Positions 49,281-59,286 of a DNA stretch of 64,000 nucleotides are shown in pieces. This DNA is from Phlebopus portentosus (lineage: Eukaryota; Basidiomycota; Agaricomycetes; Boletales; Boletinellaceae), in contig JAYXKI010000010.1 in assembly GCA_037892935.1 (NCBI GenBank), forward strand, positions 372,001-436,000, in the 5' to 3' direction. The notes beneath the pieces were generated by a model, which saw only the letters and a program-made list of their open reading frames with translations, searched no databases and was not told where the DNA came from. The stretch's first letter is position 1. Each line of letters opens with the position of its first letter. A program made the translations under genes and the position numbers.

Positions 49281-50346
49281 ATGTCGTTTCCTTTCCCTCT
49301 GGAAATCTGGCAACTTATAGCAAGACACGCGACATCATGTCCCTGGACATCGAGCCAGTTCAATCGACCACTAGGCGATTTCGACAGCGTCGAGGGCTTT
49401 GCACGGAGCTTGCCGCTGTTCAAGGACATAGTCCAGTCTCTCAGGGACGAATCTTTCAGCATTTCACTGATGGACCTCTCGAGAGCTCCGATTAAAGATA
49501 GCGAGGCGCGACGAGTAAGGTCTGTCTGTGGTCGCAGATATCTCTGCATTTAACAACCCCTGACGTCCGCCTGTTAGATATCTGCAGATACATTCTAGAA
49601 ACCTAGACGAGTCTTCTGAGGCGCTTCATCACTCCCGGTCACTGTTCGAAAAGTCGGCGTGTTTTTCGATGCTAACGTCGCTCTCTTTATCTTGTTTTTG
49701 GCCACCTTTGCGAACTCTGAAGCGTTTAGAGAGGCTTCCGTTTGCCAACTGCCTGGAATCCATCGATATCCGTGGTCCGTGGGAACTTGAGTGCAGAACC
49801 GACATCGTTTATAACCATATGCAATCACCCGATGTGTGTTTTCCTAATCTACTTCGCTTGCGCCTTTCCAAAGAATCTTGGTTTGAAACAGAAAGGATTA
49901 CAGAGCGAGACGTTGTAAGTAATTGTAGATGTCCAGTCATGCTCAGGTTTTATCTAAGCGCTTTTCAGCATATAGTAGCAACATCCTTTGGCCGCTGCCA
50001 GAAGCTTGAGCTTGTCTCTATCCATTCTGCGCTGGACGATGACGCTTGGCTTTCACAACGTACTGCACATATGATGTCCGTTGAGCACTTACAGCCGTCG
50101 GAAGGGTACGCGCGGGACATGCGCGACTGTCCTTTGTGCTTCGAAAACTATGACCATTCCAACGTAATCAGGAAGGAAAATGTCATGACACGCTTTCTGG
50201 CTGAAAAACTCCCGAAACTCTCGGAGGTTCGTTGGGCAAACCTATGGGCAAATACTATACAAGATGAGTATGGTCAGCGAGGAACGAAAATAACTAGAGA
50301 AGGAAGCAAAGTCGTCCTGGTGCGGGTTGACGGAATGAACGAGTAG
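49281..50346 (+). CDS. F-box-like protein, tandem copy A
   Basis: A predicted 330-residue protein of the large, poorly characterised agaricomycete F-box/LRR-like family. Exon 1 (49281-49514) begins MSFPFPLEIWQLIARHATS, resembling the LPPEIWxxI core of fungal F-boxes. Exon 2 (49588-50346) has FANCLESIDIRG, FPNLLRLRLSKESWFETERI, FGRCQKLELVSIHSALDDDA and EHLQPSEGYARDMRDCPLCF, ending at a TAG. Leucine-rich strand motifs repeat at intervals. The closest relative is copy B, 2.3 kb downstream, with the same exon 1 length (234 bp). The 42-bp equivalent of B's second intron is open and in frame here. A role as an SCF adaptor is inferred only from the N-terminus. Confidence 0.65.
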
Positions 50347-51577
50347 TTAACGACCAAACGTGATGGGCCCGGGCGGCAATACATCTCATGTACGTACTGC
50401 ATTTATCGTAAAGAGGCGCCCTGTAAGTTCAGCAAATTTTCGTCTTCCAGGTCTGTCCGAACTACAGGTTCACCTTCAGGAGGACTTCCCGCTCTGTCAC
50501 ATATCTGTGGGAACCTGTTATCTGTCAAGCATTCCGATGCTTGTTACGTATGGCTTCCGTAGCCCACGCTCATATAATTCCACGAGTCCGCAATGAAAGA
50601 CCCTATAACTCGTATTCTGCATCGCCCATTCCCTGCATGGATCTCAAACTCGAAACTTTGGGAGTTGTTCAAATGTGAAGAGTATTCTGCCCAACACGTT
50701 CTTCTTCTAGAGAACATAATCAAAGCGAGCAAGTTCAGATCCAAATTTTTGATCTATCCACCTTAGCTAGGAGGACAGCGATATACTATTGTTCTCGAAA
50801 GTTTAGATCATTCTTCCTTAATAGCATCTAGACAGCCACCACGGCTTCCTATACACTCTTCATTCGGCTACTGATCGCCGGACCAAAGCTACATTGATTC
50901 GTTCCCTCCTGTGCACTACAGTCTGACTACTTATCTGTACTTTGCATATGAAGACTGTGTTACACTTGATCTTCACTGCGATCTTCAGGCTGACTATGTT
51001 CTTGCTCGTGTTATGTTTAATATGGCACGTCAGAATATTAGTTAACCCAGGAGCTCTCGCAGTGAAGACCTCATTGACACTTATCTTGTCCCACCCCAGG
51101 TTCTTCGTAATGCAAGCTGCTTGTTTCTTCTGTAGGTCGGACAAGATTTCGCTTCCCGGAAAGTGAAGAATACTAGTTCGTTATGAGGACTTTCATCAAG
51201 CTGCGTGTCTGTGATTCATAATTTAATCACTCCGAGATTTCTGTACGACGCGACAGGCGTTGCACGAACACATTTCATTCTCTGAGCCTCTGTGAAGTAT
51301 CGAGGACTTCTATCTCGGTGACAGTCCCTTTCCCCCCCTACTTCTGAGTCGAGAAGTCTAATTCTAGTATTTATACACGTGTCTAGACAAGTCTCTCCCA
51401 TGGGTGCTTCTAGTTACCGATCTTGGCCATATCCAACTTATTGAGAACCTCAAGCTGGTGGGTTTTGTCTCATCGCAGACATCCTCCACAGATCTCTGGG
51501 TGTTTCGGGTAGCTGGGCGCTCGATATATAGATCCTCCGGACGATATGGCAAATCAACCCCCCCAGATCCTTCAGCC
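50347..51577. other. Spacer between tandem F-box-like genes
   Basis: The first ~250 bp resembles the DNA after copy B (52634-52870), including a shared stretch CTTCCAGGTCTGTCCG, so the duplication extends past the stop codons. It may be 3' UTR or an eroded exon. A TATATA run at 51525-51530 lies about 50 bp before the ATG of copy B. Confidence 0.5.
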
Positions 51578-52633
51578 ATGTCGACTCCTTTCCCTACAGA
51601 AATCTGGTTCTTTATAGCAAGGCTTGCATTATTGCGTCCCTGGACATCAACCCAGTTCAATCTACCGCCAGGCGATTTCGATGGCATCGAGGGCTTTGCA
51701 CAGACCTTGCCAGTATTCAAGGAGATCGTCCAGTCTCTGAAGGCTGAATCATTCAGCATTTCGCCGATGGAGCTCTCAAGAGCGCAGATTGAAGATAGCA
51801 CGCCGCGACGAGTAAAGTGTGTATGGTTGTATATCTCTCGACAGCCCCTGATGCCCGCCTGGCAGATGTCTGCAGATATCGGCTAGAAACCTAGACGAGT
51901 CCTCTGAGGCACTTCACCACAGCCAATCATTTTTCGAAAAGTTGGCGGGTTTTTCAATGTTAACATCACTCTCTTTCTCTGCTCCCGGACCACTTCTGCA
52001 AACTCTTCATCAGCTGCAGAAGCTTCCATTTGCCAATCGCCTGGAGTCCATCGATATCCGTGGAACATGCGAGTTTGAGTCTGGGGCCGACTTCGCTTTC
52101 GACCAGTCGCAATCACTCGTCGTGTGCTTTCCTAATCTGCTACGCTTGCGCCTTTCAAAAGAAGCTTGGATCGAAACCGAAAGGATCCCAGAAGAGGTCG
52201 TTGTAAGTAACTGTATATGCCCGGTCAAGCTCAGGTTTTTCAGACCGCTTTTCAGTACATATTAGCATCATTCTTCGGTGGCTGCCGGAAGCTTGAGCTT
52301 TTCTCTATCCATGCTGCACTGGACGATGACGCTTGGCTGGAGCAACGTAGTGCACATATGAGGTCCATTGATCACTTACAGCCATCGGAAGGATACCTGC
52401 GGTACATGGGCCATTGTCCTTTATGCTTCGAAAACTACGATCATGCCAACGTGGTCAAGAAGGAAAACGCCATGACACGCTGTCTAGCCGAAAAATTTCC
52501 GAAACTTTCGGAGGTTCGTTGGGCAAACCTATGGGCGAAATTTATGCGAGATGAATGTGGCCAGCGAAGCACGAGAATCACTAGAGAGGGAAGCAAAGTC
52601 ATCTTGGTGCGGGCTGATGAAATGAAAGAATGA
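51578..52633 (+). CDS. F-box-like protein, tandem copy B
   Basis: This is the paralog of copy A. Exons 51578-51811 and 51876-52202 mirror those of A (MSTPFPTEIWFFIARLALLR, FANRLESIDIRG, FPNLLRLRLSKEAWIETERI). Beyond 52202 the frame is kept only if a 41-bp segment (52203-52243, GTAAGT...TTTCAG) is removed. The protein then continues FQYILASFFGGCRKLELFSI, HLQPSEGYLRYMGHCPLCFE and SEVRWANLWAKFMRDE to a TGA, for 316 residues. Without splicing, a stop follows within about 60 bp. In this segment B is one base shorter than A, so it is either a very short intron or a frameshift that makes B a pseudogene. The rest is intact. Confidence 0.6.
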
Positions 52634-54110
52634 ATGAATGTGATGATCCAGTCGACGATACATCTCACGTAGGTACTTCGTTTGTCGTAAAGAAGAATTT
52701 TGAAAGTTCAGTAAATTTTCGCCTTCCAGGTCTGTCCGGACTGCAGATTCACCTTCAGAAGAACTTCCCGCTCTGCCGCATATCCGCGGCAATCTGCTAT
52801 CTGTTGATCTAGAGCATCCCAACGCTCGTTATGCATGTCCTTCATAGACTACGTTCGTATTGTACCATGATGCTGCCAATGAAAGACGTTTTGCACTTTT
52901 CATGTCGTACCTCACATTCTTTATATGAATCTCAAGCTCGCTGCTCTGACTCAGGGGAGTCGTTCAAACATTAATGTAAGAGCACTGCACCGAATACGCA
53001 CCCTTTCTGAAAACTTTGATCAAGGCAAAGGGGTTCGGATCCAACTTTCCGATCTTTCGACCTTGGATAGGAAGTGAGTTATACTTACATTATTTATTTT
53101 TAGTTCCGCCCATTCTTCCTTCCTAGCATCTAGCGCATCTTGATCTATATCTCTCAGAACGCTTCTTCCGGCTTCCCGATCACTCTTTATTGGCTGATAA
53201 TTGGCATACCAAAGCAACATTTGTCCCACACCACTCATTCTTTTTGATGGCTTATATCTCAATTTCTCTTATGTACCTGCATCTCTGTATTTAAAAGTCG
53301 AGCTACAATTCATCGTTTGATCTTCGCTGCGTACTTCAGGCTGACTATGTTCTCAGTGGTTTTACGTTACACTTGGTATATCGGAACATACGTTAGTCTG
53401 GAGGCCTTGCCAGTGAAGGGCTTATCGGCTTCTTCGAATCATTCGTTTATCTTATCCCACGAAGGTGCTTCGTTATGAAAGCTGTTGGCTTTCTTCTGTG
53501 GGTGGGATAAGTCTCACCTCCTGGGAAGCGGAGAATACTAGCTTGACGTGAGTATTTCTCTCACCAAACTGCACACCTTGATTCATCTTTACTTGCTTCG
53601 AGTTCTCTGCATGTCATGCGACACTATATGCTGGCTTTTATCAAATGATTCGCATAAATAAACTCTGCATTCACGAGGCATAAGACAGGATCGCAACGAT
53701 AATCTTACATTACTGTTACACAGTCGAAGAATAAATAAGCTAAAAGAATAGGTTACTAAACATGAAAAAAGCGGTGAGGTTGGGGATAGTATGACTGAAT
53801 GAACGATAAGGTCCTTCGGGATAACGGGGGAAAGGAAAGATGTAACTACTGTATGTACGCTATATAAATTCAGAACACATCTTTGGGAAAGCATGCTGGT
53901 ATAGCATAACTGATAGCAACAGCAGGAATGTACATACATAATACATCTGCGCAGGGAGATCAGAAGGGCTGTAAAAAGAGCATCGCAGATTCATTATCGT
54001 TTTCGGAACTATAAATCTTTGAGAGTCAAGACTGAAATAGCCTTGCCTGACCGTTGGCAGCCGTTAGTATCTACGTCACACATCACACATCACACATCAC
54101 ACATCACACA
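52634..54110. other. Intergenic
   Basis: The first ~240 bp is duplicated 3' flank of F-box-like copy B. The rest has no gene I recognise. It meets the 3' end of the Smr gene at a heptanucleotide repeat. Confidence 0.45.
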
Positions 54111-54120
54111 TCACACATCA
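54076..54120. repeat. (TCACACA)6 heptanucleotide repeat
   Basis: Six uninterrupted TCACACA units plus TCA. The stop codon of the minus-strand Smr gene (54111-54113) lies inside it. Confidence 0.92.
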
Positions 54121-55256
54121 AAATCATTTCGAGCAGCACGATCCTCAGTATTTGGAATGTTGAAGCATACAATCAAGCGTCCGCGGTTAGACGGCTCGAC
54201 GTACTGTACACCCGTACGTTGGAACTCCTCTATCAAAGCGGGTCTAACCTTCGCGCCGCCTCTGCTATTCTTCCCCCAACCGCAAATAATTTCCGTTTGG
54301 CTCAAGCCGGAGTGTTGGCACTTGTGCAAATGCTTGCTGACATATTCTTTCGCTTCGTCCACATGGAGACGATGCAGGTCGATCTTTGCATATGCGACAT
54401 GGGGGTCAGTGTCAGTGTAATGCGGATTCATCTCTCTGAACAGACAACGAGCTGCAATGTCATGAGCGTATTTATTTACTGTGGATGCTGTAAATCCGAG
54501 TTGGCATAAAGAGTCAATGACCTCCTTATCCGTATGAGCATGGGGTTCAAGCAGTTGCTCTATGTCCTCGAGCTTGTCCTGAGTAGCCGCGAGTAAGTCG
54601 TGTCCTTCCTTGAGTCGACTGCATATGGATACTGTTTCTGCCTCGACCGCGCCGTCCTCATCAGTATTATTAGCACTTAAATCTTCGTCATGAGTATTGT
54701 CTGCCCCACGGACAGGGCTATTGGTATTGGCACTTGCGCCAGGATTCTGTCCAAGTATCTGCACATCCGGCATGCAAATGATCTCCATTTGGCTCAAGCC
54801 GGAGCGTTGGTATTTGTCCAAATGCTTACTGACATATTCTTTCGCTTCGTCCACATGGAGATTATGCAGGTCGATCTTTGCATATGCGACATGGGGGTCA
54901 GTGTCAGTGTAATGCGCATTCATCTCTCGACGACGAGCTGCAATGTCATGAGCGTATTTATTTACTCTGAATGCTGTAAATCCGAGTTGGCGTAAAGAGT
55001 CAATGACCTCCTTATCCGTATGAGCATGGGGTTCAAGCAGTTTCTCTATGTCCTCGAGCTTGTCCTGAGTAGCCGCGAGTAAGTCTTGTCCTTCCTTGAG
55101 TCGACTGCGCATATATACTGTTTCTGCCTCGTCCATGCTGTCATCATCAGTATTAGCACTTAAATCTTCATCATCAGTATTGTCTGCCCCACGGACGGGG
55201 CTATTGGTATTGGCACTTGCGCCAGGGTTCTGCAAAAGTACCTGCACGTCCGACAT
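54111..55256 (-). CDS. Smr-domain protein with internal tandem duplication
   Basis: A single-exon frame of 381 residues. Residues 1-161 and 162-325 are near-copies of each other: each has an acidic Asn/Asp-rich start (QNPGASANTNSPVRGADNT), then LLAATQDKLEDIE, LEPHAHTDKEVIDSL, YAHDIAAR and KIDLH-LHVDEAKEYVSKHL, and each stops at the strand EIIC. Only the second copy continues into the rest of the Smr fold (GWGKNSRGGAKVRPALIEEF, GRLIVCFNIP). The first Smr domain therefore lacks its GxG loop and C-terminal half. Smr domains are nucleic-acid-binding or nuclease modules. DLHxLHV and GWGKNS are the usual motifs. Compared with the neighbouring 525-residue Smr gene, the coiled coil and a clear DUF1771 are absent. 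Function unknown. Confidence 0.75.
   Translation of the reverse strand: MSDVQVLLQNPGASANTNSPVRGADNTDDEDLSANTDDDSMDEAETVYMRSRLKEGQDLLAATQDKLEDIEKLLEPHAHTDKEVIDSLRQLGFTAFRVNKYAHDIAARRREMNAHYTDTDPHVAYAKIDLHNLHVDEAKEYVSKHLDKYQRSGLSQMEIICMPDVQILGQNPGASANTNSPVRGADNTHDEDLSANNTDEDGAVEAETVSICSRLKEGHDLLAATQDKLEDIEQLLEPHAHTDKEVIDSLCQLGFTASTVNKYAHDIAARCLFREMNPHYTDTDPHVAYAKIDLHRLHVDEAKEYVSKHLHKCQHSGLSQTEIICGWGKNSRGGAKVRPALIEEFQRTGVQYVEPSNRGRLIVCFNIPNTEDRAARNDFDV
54282..55256 (-). repeat. Intragenic tandem duplication, units of 483 and 492 bp
   Basis: Unit 1 is 54774-55256 and unit 2 is 54282-54773. Long stretches are identical at DNA level (for example around 54510-54560 and 54998-55050), which points to a recent event. 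Confidence 0.85.
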
Positions 55257-56716
55257 GACGTCGTAGCACTCAACACAACTTAAACGAACGTAGCTATGAC
55301 TTAATATTTGCTGAGTATCACTGCGATCACTGGTATAGATTCACAAAATGAGAGTAGTAGTTGGTAAAATAAACTGATGATTGTAGGCGGTAAACACGCG
55401 CGCGCGGAAGCAAATTGGGGGTGGGGGTGGAGGCGGGGGGACGGAACGTGGGCCTTATATACCTTTCGAGAGGCTGTGCATGACATAATCAATTTCCTTT
55501 TCAGTTGCTGTGCCGTGAACTAGCATACAGCCTCTGATGTCAGTGCTGCTAGGTCTGAGGGAGACGAATTTGTGCAGAAGGACTAGCCTTTGAGAACATA
55601 GAGCACAAGGACAGTGAAGTCCAGAAGCGGTTAGATCCACGGACCCAGAAAGGTACATCTTTCTCTAATGCAAGCGTGACTCTTCCTGTGAGATTGAGTT
55701 TTGATCATTGAATGAGGAAATGAATTGAATAAATATGGGACAAATATAGAATTGTCAAAAGCAGTGCTGAGGAAGAGCCAGTTTTTATTTTTATTTTTAG
55801 GTGCCGTTGACCATCGACGGTGAACCACATAACGTTTAGATACGGGCGACGTTCTCCTGTAAACGTTGCTGGTCTTACTTTCGTCCAAGACTGTATCGAG
55901 CTACTTCCGTTGTTCGCGTATCGAGGACTGTCTTGTGGGTCGGCCGAGATGTAAGAAACGCAGCTAGTTTCGTTCCCACACTGGTCTGCTTCTGCTGCCG
56001 CCTCCGAGTCTCATGCAATTCCACACCTAATCTCCATTCGATGAGTTTGGGTCGACAAAACCACATCTCTCTCAGTCTCTCAGTAGTGAATCTACGGTCC
56101 AGGAACTGACGCACGCACGACAGTCACGCTCTTCCGTTATATATATGCAGATACCAGTTGAAGGATGAGGTTGTGTTCGATTATTACCATATACCTATAT
56201 AATAAGGGAAAGTATTGTCAGAATTTACCATTGAATACGCTCCCATGACGAGTGATACGTACTTATGCTTCTCAATTTCCAAGTCGCCGTCAGGTGAGAA
56301 CCGGTATTGACATGTACTCTTCAAAAGCACAAGGACCTCTCCTTCCGGAGGTACCGATACCCTTATCAGCTTCGTGACTCCAAGAGCGTTACCACTTCTC
56401 TTCTCCAATGGTCACGCGGTTGATTATTGATTATTGAGTGCGTGACGGTTTGATTCAGAAATGGGACCGCAAATATGTTGAGATTGAGTTCGGTCAGCCA
56501 AAAATGAATAAAGAAAGTAGAATGGAATAAAGATGAATGTGTGACAGATAGCAAAACAGAAAAGAAAATTATGTTGAGTGAGGGTTCGTATAGAACATAT
56601 GATAAGATGCATGGTACATATATCCGAATCATGATTTGTCAATGTGGTTAGAAAATGAAAGAATCATAAGAAATTTGTCCTTAGGATAACGGAAAAACAG
56701 TCAAATAAGAGGAAGG
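55257..56716. other. Intergenic between the two Smr genes
   Basis: 1.46 kb. A G-rich plus-strand tract lies at about 55417-55443. Some minus-strand fragments read like protein (LIRVSVPPEGEVLVLLKST near 56350; RGCMLVHGTATEKEIDYVMH near 55500), but no complete gene could be joined. They may be relics. Confidence 0.4.
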
Positions 56717-58406
56717 TTACCGTCTAGGCTCAGGCGACATGCCCCTCAAGGTCCGTTGAGCCTCAGGCTTCAACCGCATCGAGTTCATCCCTCTCTCAAT
56801 CTCATCTAAACCATGGCGCACCTCCTCAGCAGCATGCGTAGCGGCTCTGAGGCGCGTTCGCCCCGTTTCGAATACATCGTCCACGTCGGCGTGTCGCGGT
56901 CCATCGCGCATACGACTCGGTGATCGACTGTTACTGGCGCTGTTAGTATTGCTATGGCCGTCGGACCCGCCTCCGCTGACGTCTAAGAACCGCACGACGA
57001 TCCGACCGGGGTTCATCTCGTGCTCGTCGACCTCAACGTCCCGCTGACTCTCCAACAACTCCATAATCGCCGGACGAATCTTAGCGACTCCGTCGACACT
57101 ATGGTTCCCCCTCCCGCTGATGATCTCCGTTCTTGACAATTTGGCTCTCCGACAGAGATCGATATGCCTCTCGACGTACTCCTTTGCCTCGCGTACGTGT
57201 AAGTGGTGTAGATCTATCTTGACTCGTGCGTTCGGGTTGATGTCGTATTCCGGGTTGTGGTGATTAAATATCTCCGCTGCTGCCATACGGTGGTAGTTCC
57301 GGCTGTTATGGCGATGCTGCGCGCCTTTATCCCGGAGCTATGTGACACAAATATCGATGTCAGAAACGAACTTTCAGTTTGAGTAATCATAAGCAGACCT
57401 TCTTCGCGAAGTCCCTGTCACCCGAAGCATAGGCTTCACTCGCTCGTTCATACTCTCTATCTGCCAGGCGTCCTTCCTTTGCCGCAAGATCACGCAGGTT
57501 CTCACCAGGAGCACCACCAGCTTGTTCAGGTTCGGCTTCGTGCGGAGGAACCTCTTCCTCAACATCGGAGTATTGTGATGCTTCGTCGTCCTCAGAAAGC
57601 CCCTCTTCTTCAGTCAATCGTCCCTCTTGGAGGTCGCTCTCGACATCGGAATAGTCTGACTCTAACTCTGGTGTTCCTGAAGGCGGAGGATTGACAACCT
57701 GACGAGGCACTGTCTGTGGCTGGGCCGCTAAATTACGGGCAACAGGCTGAGGTGACGGTCGCGGCGAAACAGGACGGGGAGAACCGCTAAGAACGTGAAC
57801 CTGAGTCCGAGAAGCCGCATCTGACGGCAGATAACGTATAGCATATGCAGGAGTCAGAGAAGGAGAGCCGGAAAGACTTGCAGATCGCAAAGAGTGAACT
57901 TCGTCTTGAAGCTGCTTCACCCTTTGTTTGTCATATAACCGGTTGAGTTCTGAAGTAAAGGTGAGCTATGACACGTAAGAGGAAAACCGAGAGTACGTAC
58001 TTGTATCGTCGAGCTCTCGTCTGAGCTGGTCCATGCGCTTGAGTGCAGTGCGCGCTTCGGCGTATTCGTCCTCAAGGTCAAGTAGGTCCGCCTCAAGCTC
58101 CTTTATTATCTTTGCGCGTTTATCGAGCTTTCTTTCCAACTTCACTGAGTATGTGCGCTCGTCTTCGAGGTCATCTCGCAAGTCCTCGATAAGACGCGCC
58201 TTTTCCGAAAGCTTGCTGCGCAATCGTTCGCAGTACTTGTATTCCTCGTCAAGCTCGGTACGAAGTTTCTTTGAGTACTTTATCTCTTCCTTGAGTTCAT
58301 CCCGGACGGATTTTATTCCGGAGGAATGGAGCCTGCTTTGATCGTCGATATAGTCTTTTAGACGTTGGATGTATTCCCGAAGACGCCTGCATTCTTCGTC
58401 ACCCAT
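56717..58406 (-). CDS. Coiled-coil, DUF1771 and Smr domain protein
   Basis: Three exons (58001-58406, 57399-57949, 56717-57337) give 525 residues with all junctions in phase. Residues 1-135 form a long charged coiled coil (DELKEEIKYSKKLRTELDEE and similar heptads). A disordered, acidic Pro/Ser/Glu-rich linker follows. Then comes a DUF1771-type helix pair (EGRLADREYERASEAYASGD, then KKLRDKGAQHRHNSRNYHRM) and the Smr domain (VKIDLHHLHVREAKEYVERH, TEIISGRGNHSVDGVAKIRP, GRIVVRFLDVS). DUF1771-Smr pairs are standard in eukaryotes and are thought to bind or cleave RNA/DNA. The tail is Ser/Arg-rich. The donor of intron 2 is GTCTGC, unusual but the only in-phase choice. It looks like the ancestral form of the adjacent duplicated Smr gene. 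Confidence 0.82.
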
Positions 58407-59286
58407 AGTTTTGAGTTATGCAGAGAGAAAAAAATAGATAGAAGGAAGAAGGGACGAGAAGGGTACACAAAAGCAAAAGGTGAGGAACAGAGTAGTGTGA
58501 ATCGTTGAAAACGTCAGTAAAATACTGCATACGCAGAACACGAGGAGGACATACAAGCGACACGCTCTTCACACACGTAAAGGAGGGCTATTTTCCGCGT
58601 GGTGGCCTATGACGGTGGTCGGCGAGATTGTAATAACAATCTTGAGGAACGTGCATTGCAGAACATACACCAAATGATGGAAAGACACCTCCGTTCAGGA
58701 TCATCGACTGGCTGGTGGGGTGGTGGTTACTGAATGAAATATCTTGCGCGTTACACGTGACCCTTCTCGGCGTCTGACGACGACGTCGTGTACGTACATC
58801 ATCCAACCAGTTAGTTCATCATTGCTTTGATGACCCGACCCACTGAAGCGGCCTCTCCGGCACCGTGCCGAACTCATTTGATAAGCGCCTTTCCATCGAA
58901 TGAACCCCTAAATTACTGGAATGAATCGGAATGGTTTCACTGCAAACCATACATTACCTTGTTGTGCTGTACTTGCAGTGTAGGCGTTAGGAGCATTTGA
59001 AGATGCTGTACGTACTTCTAATGATAAGTAGACCTGCCTAGGATACGAGTTGAGTAGAGCAGCATCATAGAAGAGCAGGACTAGTAGCAGTAGTGCCAGT
59101 AGTTAGTGTAGGATAGGGAGGACCCCCTATTTTAAGTGTATGCAATCAGCGCCTATCTCCCCCTTGGCTGGCTCTTTATATAGTAGGTCGGTTCGCCGAA
59201 TGGAGTCCTGTCGGGCACATTCCTGCCTCCCTCCACATTGTAGCCTCGCATCAACACAACCAGCATCAGCTGCACCACTAACGACA
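58407..59286. other. Divergent promoter region, Smr gene / RBR ligase
   Basis: 880 bp between start codons. It contains the TATA box at 59175-59183. TAGTGTAGGA at about 59105 matches ten bases of the MITE end but has no partner. An upstream ATG at 59140 lies before the TATA box and is not used in this annotation. Confidence 0.5.
59175..59183 (+). promoter_or_regulatory. TATA box of the RBR ligase gene
   Basis: TTTATATAG lies about 112 bp upstream of ATG 59287. It favours that ATG over the one at 59140, which would precede the TATA box. Confidence 0.5.

Larger units (their letters stand above)
49281..52870. repeat. Tandem segmental duplication, two ~1.3-kb units
   Basis: Units about 49281-50600 and 51578-52870 share gene structure, coding sequence and at least 200 bp of 3' flank in the same orientation, 2.3 kb apart. 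Confidence 0.75.

Noticed and set aside
55415..55445. G-rich tract as a G-quadruplex
   Set aside because: Three long G runs are present, but a fourth run of three is missing, so a canonical quadruplex is not supported.
55455..55600. Fragment resembling the C-terminus of a PLP-dependent aminotransferase (ATEKEIDYVMHSLSKG)
   Set aside because: Only about 30 residues; no active-site lysine region or other exons nearby.
59103..59116. TAGTGTAGGA match to the MITE end
   Set aside because: Ten-base match only, with no opposite inverted end and no target duplication.
59140..59286. Upstream ATG of the RBR gene at 59140
   Set aside because: It precedes the TATA box and encodes an unlikely leader; ATG 59287 fits the promoter better.
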